Shown here: positions 23,826-31,896 of the stretch, piece after piece
Position numbering within the stretch: the first letter of the stretch is position 1
Layout: every line of letters starts with the position of its first letter
Assembly (NCBI RefSeq): GCF_026319305.1
Contig: NZ_JAPDMV010000006.1
Span: 1 to 64,000, forward strand
Source of the DNA: Methylophaga sp. OBS4
GTDB lineage: Bacteria > Pseudomonadota > Gammaproteobacteria > Nitrosococcales > Methylophagaceae
Length of the DNA stretch: 64,000 nt
Direction: 5' to 3'
Made by a program: the position numbers and the translations under genes
Notes under the pieces: model-generated
Told to the model about the DNA's origin: nothing
The model's input: only the letters and a program-made list of their open reading frames with translations
The model's database searches: none

Positions 23826-24136
23826 TGTCATTTTGCAAGTCTCAGTCTGGTTTCTGCTTTCCGCTCGGCGTCTGTCCAGCTCGTCGAACGGGGCGGGCGC
23901 TGATGTTGCAGTTCTATGCTGAGCAGGTAGCCCGCCTGGCGCAGGATTTGTTGTCTGTGTTTGGCATATATCGATTTCTCTCTCGCAACCGGTTTTTTTG
24001 TTTTCAGCGGCTGGTTGTGTTCTTGGGTTTGCATTCGCGGGCCCTTGTTTTTTATTCCGTTGGTGAGATTGTCGCTCGCCGTTATTCCGTAAACATTGGG
24101 GGAAACCCTGAAAGTGAGGCCTCTCATGGATTTTGA
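23825..24136 (+). CDS. Hypothetical early-right ORF
   Basis: 103 residues, start TGATG-coupled, end overlapping the LuxR-HTH gene by 11 bases. Central hydrophobic segment (FLSRNRFFCFQRLVVFLGL). No homology recognised; composition is unusual and the ORF could be non-coding. Confidence 0.35.
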   Translation: MSFCKSQSGFCFPLGVCPARRTGRALMLQFYAEQVARLAQDLLSVFGIYRFLSRNRFFCFQRLVVFLGLHSRALVFYSVGEIVARRYSVNIGGNPESEASHGF

Positions 24137-24545
24137 GGTTGAAATAGATAGTGATGTGTCGCCGCTCACGCCCGCAGAGAACCGGGTGTTTGCGTTGCTG
24201 GTGCAGGGCAAAACTCAGCAGGCCATGAGTGTGATTTTGCATCGGTCGATTAAGACGGTGGAGGCGCATTTGCTGCATTCGTACCAGAAGCTGGGTGTGG
24301 ATAATTCCCGGCAGGCGATTACGGCGGCTTTTGTGCGCGGCATGGTCAGGGCGCGGCAGATTTTGGTGTTGTGCCTGGTGCTGGTCAGCGCCGGTAATGC
24401 GGTGCTGCCTTCGCAGGCTTATGCGTCTTCGTCTGATTCCGGCCCTGAGATTCCGCTTAATCGGTTGCGGGTTCGTGGAGGGGCCAGGCTCAGAACAGGC
24501 AGTCAGCTGAAATTGAGGCATCCTTCGCGACGCTGGGAGGGTTAG
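24126..24545 (+). CDS. LuxR/GerE-type HTH protein with C-terminal membrane segment
   Basis: 139 residues from ATG 24126. LTPAENRVFALLVQGKTQQAMSVILHRSIKTVEAHLLHSYQKLGV is a complete GerE/LuxR helix-turn-helix at the N-terminus. It is followed by one hydrophobic segment (ILVLCLVLVSAGNAVLPSQA) and a polar tail. There is no sensory domain. A membrane-linked transcription regulator in a phage early operon is unusual. Confidence 0.75.
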   Translation: MDFEVEIDSDVSPLTPAENRVFALLVQGKTQQAMSVILHRSIKTVEAHLLHSYQKLGVDNSRQAITAAFVRGMVRARQILVLCLVLVSAGNAVLPSQAYASSSDSGPEIPLNRLRVRGGARLRTGSQLKLRHPSRRWEG

Positions 24546-24547
24546 CG

Positions 24548-24730
24548 GTGCAGACGATGCAGTCTTTAGCTAATTGGGATCGGTTTCGTTTTGTTGCTGA
24601 TAATCAGGTTTCAGTGCAGTTGTGGGTGTTGCGGGCTAAGGGCCGGGTGATGTCAACGGTACATCACGCTGATAACGCGCGGCAGGTGTTGCGGGTGCAT
24701 AACGATGTGCTGGTGATGAGGGTGGTGTGA
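24548..24730 (+). CDS. Hypothetical phage protein
   Basis: 60 residues from GTG 24548 (ATG 24557 also possible), TGATG-coupled to the next gene. Beta-rich, no domain recognised. Confidence 0.5.
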   Translation: MQTMQSLANWDRFRFVADNQVSVQLWVLRAKGRVMSTVHHADNARQVLRVHNDVLVMRVV

Positions 24731-24912
24731 TGTTTTGTTGGCGATGCCTTGTTGGCTTGGTTTTGTTCCTGGCGGTTGTTTTCGTGGTGAGTTTTGCGGA
24801 GATGGCTGCGGCGAGCCCTTTGCACGCAAATCATCAGGTGGATGTGTTGCAGGAGATAAAGAAGCCGGGGGTTGATATCCAACCGCCGGGCACGCATGAA
24901 ACGGAGCTTTGA
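24730..24912 (+). CDS. Small exported phage protein
   Basis: 60 residues with a signal peptide (FCWRCLVGLVLFLAVVFVVS) and a short hydrophilic mature part ending GTHETEL. Function unknown. Confidence 0.5.
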   Translation: MFCWRCLVGLVLFLAVVFVVSFAEMAAASPLHANHQVDVLQEIKKPGVDIQPPGTHETEL

Positions 24913-24916
24913 TTGT

Positions 24917-25081
24917 ATGGGTGTCAACGGCGCGGCCCCTTTGGTGTGGGTGTTGTTTGTGCTGGCATTTCTGGCGTTGGCTGTAGTGTCGGCGGTGATG
25001 GTGTTGGTGTCGTCGGTGGCGTGGTTGTTTGGGTTGCCGGTGAGATTGTTGAGGAGGTTATATGGTTGCGTCAGATCATAA
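24917..25081 (+). CDS. Small hydrophobic phage protein
   Basis: 54 residues, almost entirely one long hydrophobic segment (PLVWVLFVLAFLALAVVSAV...) with a basic tail (RLLRRLYGCVRS). Overlaps the P-loop gene by 20 bases. Confidence 0.5.
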   Translation: MGVNGAAPLVWVLFVLAFLALAVVSAVMVLVSSVAWLFGLPVRLLRRLYGCVRS

Positions 25082-25598
25082 CGTGCCACCGTTTAGGCCG
25101 CAGGGTGTAAGGCTGAAAAAGGCTAAGTTCTTCAAGCGGTCTGAGCTGGTTGTGCTTCGTGGTTTGCCTGGCAGTGGCAAGAGCACTAAGGCGGCAAAGG
25201 ATTTCCCTGAACATTTGCATTATGAGCCGGATCATTTGTTTTGCGATACGCGGGGCCGGTACCGGTTCGATATGCAGGTATTTGAGCAGGCAAAAGGCTG
25301 GGTTTTGATGATGGCCGATTTTGCTTTGTCGCGTGGCGAGGATGTGGTGGTGAGTGATGTGTTCGCGAAGCTGGATGAGCTGGAACCATATATCGATGTC
25401 GCGCGCTATCACGGCGCGGATGTTCGAGTGATTGATTGTGTTGGAGATTACGGCAATCAGCATAAGGTGCCTTTGACGGTTCTTTCCGTCATGGCCGAGG
25501 CGTTTGAGCCTATCCCGACTGAGGGTCGCGTGCTGACCTTTACCCCTGTTTATGACGGTGATGGCATTGATGAGTATATCCAACAGGAGAATGCCTGA
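25062..25598 (+). CDS. P-loop NTPase, polynucleotide-kinase-like
   Basis: 178 residues. LVVLRGLPGSGKSTKA is a clear Walker A motif, followed by GEDVVVSDVFAKLDELEPYI with an Asp-bearing strand, resembling small phage AAA_33/zeta-like kinases. Substrate not deducible. Sits between membrane peptides and replication genes. Confidence 0.75.
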   Translation: MVASDHNVPPFRPQGVRLKKAKFFKRSELVVLRGLPGSGKSTKAAKDFPEHLHYEPDHLFCDTRGRYRFDMQVFEQAKGWVLMMADFALSRGEDVVVSDVFAKLDELEPYIDVARYHGADVRVIDCVGDYGNQHKVPLTVLSVMAEAFEPIPTEGRVLTFTPVYDGDGIDEYIQQENA

Positions 25599-25789
25599 TG
25601 TCGCGCAATATGGGATCCAGCACTAATACGGATGACAATACGCCAGCCGATAGCTGCCGCCATGAGTCGGCCGGGTTGCCGATACGGACGATTTGTCCGG
25701 GGTGCGGGCAGAAGAAGCATTCTAGTCAGCCTCATCCTAAGTGTTCTCGGAAGTTGCAGCGGTTGCGGCGGCAGGGGGTGGCGCTGTGA
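25598..25789 (+). CDS. Small zinc-finger phage protein
   Basis: 63 residues with TICPGCGQKKHSSQPHPKCS, a C-x2-C-x(n)-H-x-C possible zinc site, and a basic tail (RKLQRLRRQG). ATGA-like overlap with the kinase gene. Confidence 0.55.
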   Translation: MSRNMGSSTNTDDNTPADSCRHESAGLPIRTICPGCGQKKHSSQPHPKCSRKLQRLRRQGVAL

Positions 25790-25950
25790 GCTTGCTCTCC
25801 TATGTCGAGGCGTTTTGCGGTGTATCGCTGGGGTATCTGATTGCTACCGCATTAATTACCAGTCCATTGGATTGGTCTTTTGTTCCTATTTATGGTCACG
25901 CAATAGCGCTTTTTGGACACTGGTTTTTTTACGGGCGTAAACATGGCTGA
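25786..25950 (+). CDS. Small membrane protein (GTG start)
   Basis: 54 residues with two short hydrophobic segments (FCGVSLGYLIATALI; FVPIYGHAIALFGHWFF). GTGA overlap with the upstream stop and eight-base overlap with the replication gene. Confidence 0.5.
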   Translation: MSLLSYVEAFCGVSLGYLIATALITSPLDWSFVPIYGHAIALFGHWFFYGRKHG

Positions 25951-26851
25951 TCGGGTTGCTTTCAATTCAGATGAGCTTGAGGCGCTTTGGGGGCTGCCGT
26001 GGCTGCCTCAGTTGATTTATATGCGGGCGATTCGTCCGAATATGGATTATGCGAGTGGTGTGGTCGGTATCCGTACCAGTCGGACGAAGAGGATCAGTTA
26101 CCAAGCTATCCGCGAGCAGGTGGAGGTGCATGAGACGCAGGGCCGCAATGGTTCTGATCAGCCTTCAGTGTCGGCGCTTCGGCATGCGGTAAACACACTC
26201 ATTAATGTCGGTTTGATTGCTCGGGTTTCAGGCCATGGTGACAGGTCTGCTTGTCTCGTTTTCCGTTGTCTTTTAGCTGATATGGATTCGTCTGTCCGAA
26301 ATAAGTACGACAGAGGTACGACAGGAGGCACGACAGAGGTACAGCAGGAAGTACAGCAGGAAGTACAGCAGGGCAAGCGGAAGCGGGAAGCCAGTAAAAA
26401 CGCGGCCTTAGAGTCGGAAAGAAGCAGAGGTACGGCAGCACCTACAGCAGACCATCCGGAGGAAGCCCGACAGGGCAACCTTGAGAAGTGCGACATACCA
26501 CCGGATCCCGATCTTAAAACATATACACATAAAACGCGCACGCGCGAGAGGGAGCCTGTTCCGCCTGATTTTTCTATTACTGCTGAGGTAAAGGCGAGAT
26601 TGTTCAGGTCGATGGTGCCAATTCCATTTGCTGAGCAGTTGGTTCAGGAGTTCGTCAATGCGAATGAGTCTTCAGGATTCACGAGTAAGTGTTGGGATGC
26701 GGAGTTTGTGAAGTATTGCATTCAGCAAAAACGATTCAAGGAGTCATGGCAGGAGAGAAACAAGCCTCGCAATGGGTTGCGATTGGTTTCTACGAAGTCT
26801 GGCAACAGTCCGCCTGGTGACGCCGGGCATGGGTTTAACACTGAGGATTAG
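25943..26851 (+). CDS. O-like phage replication initiator
   Basis: 302 residues from ATG 25943. The N-terminal half (ALWGLPWLPQLIYMRAIRPNMD...LRHAVNTLINVGLIARVSG) resembles winged-helix replication proteins; the middle is a hydrophilic linker with EVQQ repeats; the C-terminus (WDAEFVKYCIQQKRFKESWQERNK) resembles the DnaT/primosomal helicase-recruiting segment. Directly followed by the DnaC-like gene. The linker DNA has iteron-like repeats, so the origin may lie inside the gene. Confidence 0.75.
   Translation: MADRVAFNSDELEALWGLPWLPQLIYMRAIRPNMDYASGVVGIRTSRTKRISYQAIREQVEVHETQGRNGSDQPSVSALRHAVNTLINVGLIARVSGHGDRSACLVFRCLLADMDSSVRNKYDRGTTGGTTEVQQEVQQEVQQGKRKREASKNAALESERSRGTAAPTADHPEEARQGNLEKCDIPPDPDLKTYTHKTRTREREPVPPDFSITAEVKARLFRSMVPIPFAEQLVQEFVNANESSGFTSKCWDAEFVKYCIQQKRFKESWQERNKPRNGLRLVSTKSGNSPPGDAGHGFNTED
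26305..26373 (+). repeat. Six iteron-like repeats inside the replication gene
   Basis: Tandem 11-12-base units of GTACGACAGAG / GTACAGCAGGAA type: 26305-26315, 26316-26327, 26328-26338, 26339-26350, 26351-26362 and 26363-26373. Repeats within the O-type gene recall the lambda origin. Confidence 0.6.
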
Positions 26852-26853
26852 CG

Positions 26854-27636
26854 ATGAAGGTTTCTTGCACTAAACACAAAATCACTTATGAGCAGACCAT
26901 CAAGACGGTTGGTGGTGCTGAGATTGAATCAGGTGTTTGTCCTGAGTGCGCCAGGGAGTTTGTGGCGGCAACGGCAAAAGAGAACCAGCGCGAGGTGACA
27001 GAGCAGGCGCGGGTGGTGAGTCTGGATCATAAGCGTAAGCAGCAGTCTCAGCGGTTTGAGCGTGTAGGGATACCGCCGCGGTTCCGGTCTCGTAGTTTCG
27101 ATAACTACCAGGCTACTAATACAGGACAGCAGGCGGCGCTTCGCAGAGCAAGGGCTTATTCTTCGCGAATTTGTGATGGCGGTTGTGGCGGCTTGATTCT
27201 GAGCGGTGGGCCCGGCACGGGGAAAACACATTTGGCTTGTGCCATCGGCATGGCATACGAGAGTAAAGGCAAGTCGGTGGTGTTTATGACTGTGGTGGAA
27301 ATGATTCGCAATCTGCGGGAGAGCTATCGGAAGGATTCTGAAACAAAGCTTCAGGAGGCCATCAATCATTTTCGAGATCTGGATTTGCTGATCTTGGATG
27401 AGGTTGGGGTTCAAAGCGGTACCGATGATGAGCTGCTGTTGCTGACTGATGTGATTAATGCTCGCTATGGTTGGATGAAGCCAACGGTGTTGATATCCAA
27501 CCTGAGTGTTCCGGATCTGGATCCGGTTCTTGGGGCTAGGATTATCGACCGGATGCGTGAGGATGGCGGGGCGCTGATTGAGTTCAGCTGGGAGTCGTTC
27601 CGAACCAAGGCGGCACAAGGTGGCACAGGTTCATAG
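26854..27636 (+). CDS. dnaC: DnaC-like helicase loader (AAA+ ATPase)
   Basis: 260 residues. An N-terminal zinc-finger-like part (CTKHKITYEQ...CPECAREF) precedes an AAA+ module: Walker A LSGGPGTGKTHLA, Walker B LDLLILDEVG, sensor LISNLS and an arginine-finger region ARIIDRMREDGG. Typical of DnaC/IstB-type loaders that place DnaB at the origin. Starts two bases after the O-like gene. Confidence 0.9.
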   Translation: MKVSCTKHKITYEQTIKTVGGAEIESGVCPECAREFVAATAKENQREVTEQARVVSLDHKRKQQSQRFERVGIPPRFRSRSFDNYQATNTGQQAALRRARAYSSRICDGGCGGLILSGGPGTGKTHLACAIGMAYESKGKSVVFMTVVEMIRNLRESYRKDSETKLQEAINHFRDLDLLILDEVGVQSGTDDELLLLTDVINARYGWMKPTVLISNLSVPDLDPVLGARIIDRMREDGGALIEFSWESFRTKAAQGGTGS

Positions 27637-27654
27637 TGCGTAGTGGGGGTGTTT

Positions 27655-28068
27655 ATGGCTGAAAGTGGACATGAGCAGTTGTTGAGCATGGCCGGTGAGG
27701 GGAGAGGCAAGGTAGATAAATCTATCAAGCCGCCTCGCGGGTTTGGTGTGGTGGATTATGTGTTTCAGCGCTTTCAGGAGCGGTGGCGGGATGAGTGGCG
27801 CCGTCGCATGGGTAGCCAGGCAGGGTGTGAGGCGATTGCCGGGGAGTGGCTGAATTCATTGCAGCAGCACTCGGAGCGAGATGTTCGTGCTGCGGTGGTT
27901 GTGTGTCTTGGCAATGCAATGCCGCCGTCGCTGTCCAGTTTTGTGAGTTATGTGGATCAGGTGATTGAGGACAGGAAGCCGGTCAAGCGTGATTTGAATT
28001 ATGGCAGGCAGCAGCTGGATAGCATCAAGAAGCAGTTGTCAGGTAAGAGCGTGGAGGTTAAGCACTGA
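27655..28068 (+). CDS. Hypothetical replication-region protein
   Basis: 137 residues from ATG 27655 (an upstream GTG gives four more). Helical; FQRFQERWRDEWRRRMGSQAGCEAIAGEWLNSL recalls small replication-associated phage proteins. ATGA-type overlap with the next gene. Function not assigned. Confidence 0.6.
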   Translation: MAESGHEQLLSMAGEGRGKVDKSIKPPRGFGVVDYVFQRFQERWRDEWRRRMGSQAGCEAIAGEWLNSLQQHSERDVRAAVVVCLGNAMPPSLSSFVSYVDQVIEDRKPVKRDLNYGRQQLDSIKKQLSGKSVEVKH

Positions 28069-28520
28069 TGTATGGACATCCGGCGGATAGAGAGTTTGCG
28101 AACCAGTGTTTGGCTCTGTGGGGTAGGCGGCAGCGGTATGGCGGGCCGCAGGCTTATCCACGCGAGGCTAACTTTGTGCCAAAGGCGAGAGGTATCCCTG
28201 TCGATTGGCACGATAATATTACGGAAACGGTTGGTTTCGTGGTGGTGCATTGCATGACAGCCGAGGAAAGCAGGCTGGTGAAGATGTATTACCAGCCTTA
28301 TCCGGATAGGATGAAGGCCAATGAGCCCGTTACGTGCAACCGCAGCTTCGTGCTTCGGCGCTGTAGAGAGGAGGGTATCCGCATGAGCCGGCACCAGTTT
28401 GATGATGTGATTGGTTGCGCAATCGGTAAGGTCGCTATGGCTTTGGCTTATCCGTCTATGCTTGCTGAACCACCGGAAGAATTGGTTGTTGAAAAAAAAG
28501 TTTGCAATTTGCGCAAATAG
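28068..28520 (+). CDS. Hypothetical protein in the late-antiterminator (Q) position
   Basis: 150 residues, last gene of the early-right operon. MTAEESRLVKMYYQPYP followed by VLRRCREEGIRMSRHQFDDVIGCAIGKVAMAL has a helix-turn-helix feel, and a terminator separates it from the late genes. Position suggests a late activator or antiterminator; no sequence signature proves it. The 12-bp palindrome ATTTGCGCAAAT lies at its 3' end (28507-28518). Confidence 0.45.
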   Translation: MYGHPADREFANQCLALWGRRQRYGGPQAYPREANFVPKARGIPVDWHDNITETVGFVVVHCMTAEESRLVKMYYQPYPDRMKANEPVTCNRSFVLRRCREEGIRMSRHQFDDVIGCAIGKVAMALAYPSMLAEPPEELVVEKKVCNLRK

Positions 28521-28568
28521 ATATTACGGTTAGCCCCATAGTGCCGATTGGTGACTAAGTATTTGAAC

Positions 28569-28607
28569 AAAGCCCTGATGATTCTTTGAGTTGTCGGGGC
28601 TTTTTTA
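28569..28607 (+). terminator. Rho-independent terminator between early-right and late genes
   Basis: AAAGCCCTGA (28569-28578) pairs with TCGGGGCTTT (28594-28603), with one G-T pair, and is followed by TTTTATT. It must be read through or bypassed for late gene expression. Confidence 0.75.
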
Positions 28608-28626
28608 TTGCCCGTAAGGAAGGCCG

Positions 28627-28887
28627 ATGCAAGAATTTCATCAGGTAAGCGATGGCGTATGGTCATCCCTGACAAAGCTACTCATGGCTTTGACCGGCGG
28701 AAATATCCTTGTGGCGGCAGCCGCCTTTATGGAACTGGTGCCAGCCATCGCCAGCCTGGTCAGTTTAATGTTTTTGATCTGGGTTGGCGTTCTGACCGTG
28801 CGAGAACGCAATCTCTCCATCAAGATTAAGAACATGACGGTGGATGATATGGAACGCCAGAGGCAGGTGGATCATAGCGAGGGGTAG
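28627..28887 (+). CDS. Holin-like membrane protein
   Basis: 86 residues with two hydrophobic helices (about 24-40 and 43-58: NILVAAAAFMELVPAIASLVSLMFLIWVGVL) and a charged C-terminal tail. First gene of the late operon, ahead of HNH and terminase. Size and topology suit a holin, but the endolysin is 21 kb away, so the call is tentative. Confidence 0.5.
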   Translation: MQEFHQVSDGVWSSLTKLLMALTGGNILVAAAAFMELVPAIASLVSLMFLIWVGVLTVRERNLSIKIKNMTVDDMERQRQVDHSEG

Positions 28888-28889
28888 CC

Positions 28890-29108
28890 ATGGCTTGCGG
28901 ATGTGAAAGGCGGCGGCAGAAGATAAAGAGTTTTGTGCGTAATGTGTCAAGCAAGCTTAAAGGTGAAGCAGATGCAAGAACTGTTGGAGCAACTAAAAGC
29001 CCAGACGGAAAGGCTGGACAGGTTGGCGGCAGCGATGGAGCAGAACAATCATCTGATAAGCCAAGTGCTACAAGTCAACGCCGAGTTACTAGAGTCAGCA
29101 TTCGGTGA
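28890..29108 (+). CDS. Small basic phage protein (MACGC start)
   Basis: 72 residues beginning MACGCERRRQKIKSFVRN, two bases after the holin-like gene. Its later half overlaps 28972-29175 in another frame and looks low-complexity; the N-terminal part resembles short CGC-RR proteins of many phages. Both frames may be used. Confidence 0.45.
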   Translation: MACGCERRRQKIKSFVRNVSSKLKGEADARTVGATKSPDGKAGQVGGSDGAEQSSDKPSATSQRRVTRVSIR

Positions 29109-29175
29109 GGATGATGGCGAGACTGAAGGCGGCGCTGAGATGTATCTGGATGGCGAACCCGTCATCCAAAACTAA
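28972..29175 (+). CDS. Coiled-coil small phage protein
   Basis: 67 residues, MQELLEQLKAQTERLDRLAA then AMEQNNHLISQVLQVNAELL, a clear heptad pattern, with an acidic tail. AAAGGTGAAGCAG precedes the ATG. It ends two bases before the HNH gene. Confidence 0.55.
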   Translation: MQELLEQLKAQTERLDRLAAAMEQNNHLISQVLQVNAELLESAFGEDDGETEGGAEMYLDGEPVIQN

Positions 29176-29177
29176 TA

Positions 29178-29531
29178 ATGGCAACCAAGCCGAAGCGATG
29201 GTGCGCCCGATGCCGGCAGGCACATGCAGGGCAATGCCCTGACCGCCCAGCCTGGCAAAAGCCTATCCATAAAATGTCAGGGCGCGGTGGCAGGCCCTGG
29301 CAAAGAAAGCGCAAGGCAGTCTTCGAGCGAGATAATTACCGATGCCAGGAATGCTTAAAGATCGGCAAGTTAACGTTCGTTAATCTCCATGGCAGAAACG
29401 CTGGGATTTGTGATCACATTATCCCGCTATCCGCAGGCGGTACAGATGACGATGCAAATCTGCAAACCATTTGCCCGGCATGTGATAAGGCAAAAACCCA
29501 TGCAGAGTCTCTAGCGGGGAGGGGCGGGTAG
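29178..29531 (+). CDS. HNH endonuclease
   Basis: 117 residues. CARCRQAHAGQC at the N-terminus; the core DNYRCQECLKIGKL...ICDHIIPLSAGGTDDDANLQTICPACDKAKT has the HNH pattern with two CxxC zinc knuckles. In HK97-type phages an HNH protein beside the terminase is needed for cos cleavage, which suits its position 170 bases before terS. Confidence 0.9.
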   Translation: MATKPKRWCARCRQAHAGQCPDRPAWQKPIHKMSGRGGRPWQRKRKAVFERDNYRCQECLKIGKLTFVNLHGRNAGICDHIIPLSAGGTDDDANLQTICPACDKAKTHAESLAGRGG

Positions 29532-29701
29532 AAAGTTCCAACACCAACTGCCGAACACCGCCCCCTCAAGTTCATTTTTATACGCAAAGAATTGAAAAGA
29601 GTTTCACCACTTGGAAGGTGATGCAGTCGCTGAGTTAGCGCCATATCAGAGCATCGATGTGGTTCAGGGCTGTGCCAATCCAGTGATGAAGAGGAATAGT
29701 T

Positions 29702-30154
29702 ATGGCCGGAAGATATAAAGAATCTAACGTGGCCACGCACCCCTCTGTCCTGACGAATGAGAAGGAGCACGAAAAGCACGTCGCGATCGCTAATGAGTTG
29801 ATGCCGGCGGATCTCGGTGAGGATGAACAGAAAGTCTGGAACCGTCTGGCACCTGAGCTGAGCAAACTCAACAGACTGAAGCGTCACTTCATCGATTTCG
29901 TTGTTGAGTATTGTACGGTCAAGGCCCGCATGGATGGGTGGCGTGTGTTCCTGGATAAAAATGAATGGTCATATATCACCACCGGACGTCACGGTATACA
30001 GCATAAAAGCCGTCCAGAAGTGGCGCAGCTGAACGATGACTGGCGCAAATGGAACTCACTGGTTGCTCAACTTGGACTGTCTCCGGCGACAGAACTGCGG
30101 TTCAACGACAAGCAGGGCAGCCTGTTTGATGACGACGACTTCGGCAGTGTATGA
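29702..30154 (+). CDS. terS: Terminase small subunit, P27 family
   Basis: 150 residues. MPADLGEDEQKVWNRLAPELSKLNRLKRHFIDFVVEYC matches the P27-type small terminase that recognises phage DNA for packaging. It overlaps terL by four bases. Confidence 0.85.
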   Translation: MAGRYKESNVATHPSVLTNEKEHEKHVAIANELMPADLGEDEQKVWNRLAPELSKLNRLKRHFIDFVVEYCTVKARMDGWRVFLDKNEWSYITTGRHGIQHKSRPEVAQLNDDWRKWNSLVAQLGLSPATELRFNDKQGSLFDDDDFGSV

Positions 30155-31896
30155 CCGACCACATCAAGGACGTCGAGTCCTACTGTAAAGACGTCAAGTC
30201 AGGCAAGCGACCTGCATGCAAATGGGAAAAGCTGGCCGTTGAACGACACCTTAATGACCTGAAACGCTCAAAGAAAAAGGCCTTCCCATACAAGTTCGAA
30301 CCTGAAGTTGCAGTCAGGATCATCAAGTTCATCGAACTGTTCCCTCATGTAAAGGGTAAATGGGCAGCAGTAGGCGGCAAAGCAAACCGCATCAAGCTGG
30401 AGCCCTGGCAGAAGTTCAACCTGGCCATGATATTCGGCTGGGTTCACAAGGCAAGCGGCCTGCGAAAGTACCGCCGCGCCGGACTCTATGTCCCGCGTAA
30501 GAACGCCAAATCAGTCAAAGCTGCTGGCATCGGTTTATACATGCTGGTTGAAGATGGCGAATATGGTGCCGAAGTCTACTGTGGCGCGACCAGTGAGAAG
30601 CAAGCCTGGGAGGTTTATCGGCCTGCCAAGAAGATGGCAGAAAAGCAACCCGCCTTCTGCAGGACCTACGGTGTAACCTCTCACGCCAAAAAGATTGAAG
30701 TCGACATGCCGGGCAGAAAGCCACTGGCTGATGGCCGCCGAAGACTGCCAGACGGCGGACGCTTTGAACCCGTCATCGGTAAGCCCGGTGATGGTGCCTC
30801 ACCCAGCTGCGCGATACTGGATGAGCTCCATGAGCATCCTGACGACACGCTTTATGACACCATGCTCACCGGTATGGGTGCACGCGAACAGCCTTTGCTG
30901 CTGGCTATCACCACCGCTGGCAACAACACGGCTGGCCCTGGCTACGCGCTGCAAAAGGAAATCGAAGCCGTGCTTGAAGGGCACAGCATAGACGAAGAAC
31001 TCTACGGCATGATCTACACCGTAGACGACATCGAAAAAGAGTGGATGACCGAAGAAGGCATTATCAAAGCCAACCCAAATGCGGGTGTTTCAGTCTACAT
31101 GGAATACCTGAAGTCACAAGTCGAGACAGCAAAAAGGAACCCGAGGAAGCGCAGCTCAATCCTTACCAAGCATTTCAACATCTGGGTGACTGCAAAGAAT
31201 GCCTGGTTGAACATGCTGGACTGGTCCAGAGCAGCGGACTCAACGCTGAGCCCGGACGATTTTACTGGCGAAACAGCCAAGCTGGGATTAGACCTGTCAG
31301 AGTCTGACGACCTGACTGCAGCAGTTAAATGCTTCCGCCGTATTGAGTCAGATGGGCTTGATCACTATTACTTCTTTGGCCGGTACTACACAACAGAAGC
31401 CAAGGTGGCAGAGCACGACCATTACGATGAATGGGTCCGTGCCGGCTACCTCTATGCCTGTGATGGAGACTATATCGACACCGATGATGTTGAACACGAC
31501 ATCATAGATGACGCTGAACAGTTCCTGATCCCTGACGTGTTCTACGACCCGCACGGCGCTGCCGACATGGCGCTGCGCCTGCAAAAACATCACGACATGG
31601 AAGCCGTCAAAGTCGGCCAGACATACAGCAATTTCTCTGCGCCGATGCGTGATTTTGAACGACTGCTCAAGGCGGGGCGGATCCACCACGACGGCAACCC
31701 TTGTTTGACCTGGATGTTTGGCAACGTCGTTGCCCAGGAAACGCGCGACGGCAAGATGATGCGCCCGGTCAAGGAAGGCAAGGATAACAAAATCGACGGC
31801 GCTGTGGCGGCGCTGATGGCGTTCATCGCTGCTTATCGGCCAGATGAAGATGACGGCGATCTCGAAGACTTTCTATTGGACCCAATCATCGTATGA
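30151..31896 (+). CDS. terL: Terminase large subunit
   Basis: 581 residues. ATPase motifs: LYVPRKNAKSVKAAGI (terminase Walker A form) and CAILDELHEHPDDT (Walker B). The nuclease half has LGLDLSESDDLTA and YDPHGAADMALRL plus DGAVAALMAF near the end. It powers DNA translocation through the portal and cuts the genome. HK97/Terminase_1 type. Confidence 0.95.
   Translation: MTDHIKDVESYCKDVKSGKRPACKWEKLAVERHLNDLKRSKKKAFPYKFEPEVAVRIIKFIELFPHVKGKWAAVGGKANRIKLEPWQKFNLAMIFGWVHKASGLRKYRRAGLYVPRKNAKSVKAAGIGLYMLVEDGEYGAEVYCGATSEKQAWEVYRPAKKMAEKQPAFCRTYGVTSHAKKIEVDMPGRKPLADGRRRLPDGGRFEPVIGKPGDGASPSCAILDELHEHPDDTLYDTMLTGMGAREQPLLLAITTAGNNTAGPGYALQKEIEAVLEGHSIDEELYGMIYTVDDIEKEWMTEEGIIKANPNAGVSVYMEYLKSQVETAKRNPRKRSSILTKHFNIWVTAKNAWLNMLDWSRAADSTLSPDDFTGETAKLGLDLSESDDLTAAVKCFRRIESDGLDHYYFFGRYYTTEAKVAEHDHYDEWVRAGYLYACDGDYIDTDDVEHDIIDDAEQFLIPDVFYDPHGAADMALRLQKHHDMEAVKVGQTYSNFSAPMRDFERLLKAGRIHHDGNPCLTWMFGNVVAQETRDGKMMRPVKEGKDNKIDGAVAALMAFIAAYRPDEDDGDLEDFLLDPIIV

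Noticed and set aside
23463-24521. 352-codon minus-strand ORF
   Set aside because: Antisense to cro and the early-right genes; Arg/Gln/Pro-rich shadow composition, no ribosome site, and incompatible with the PR operon.
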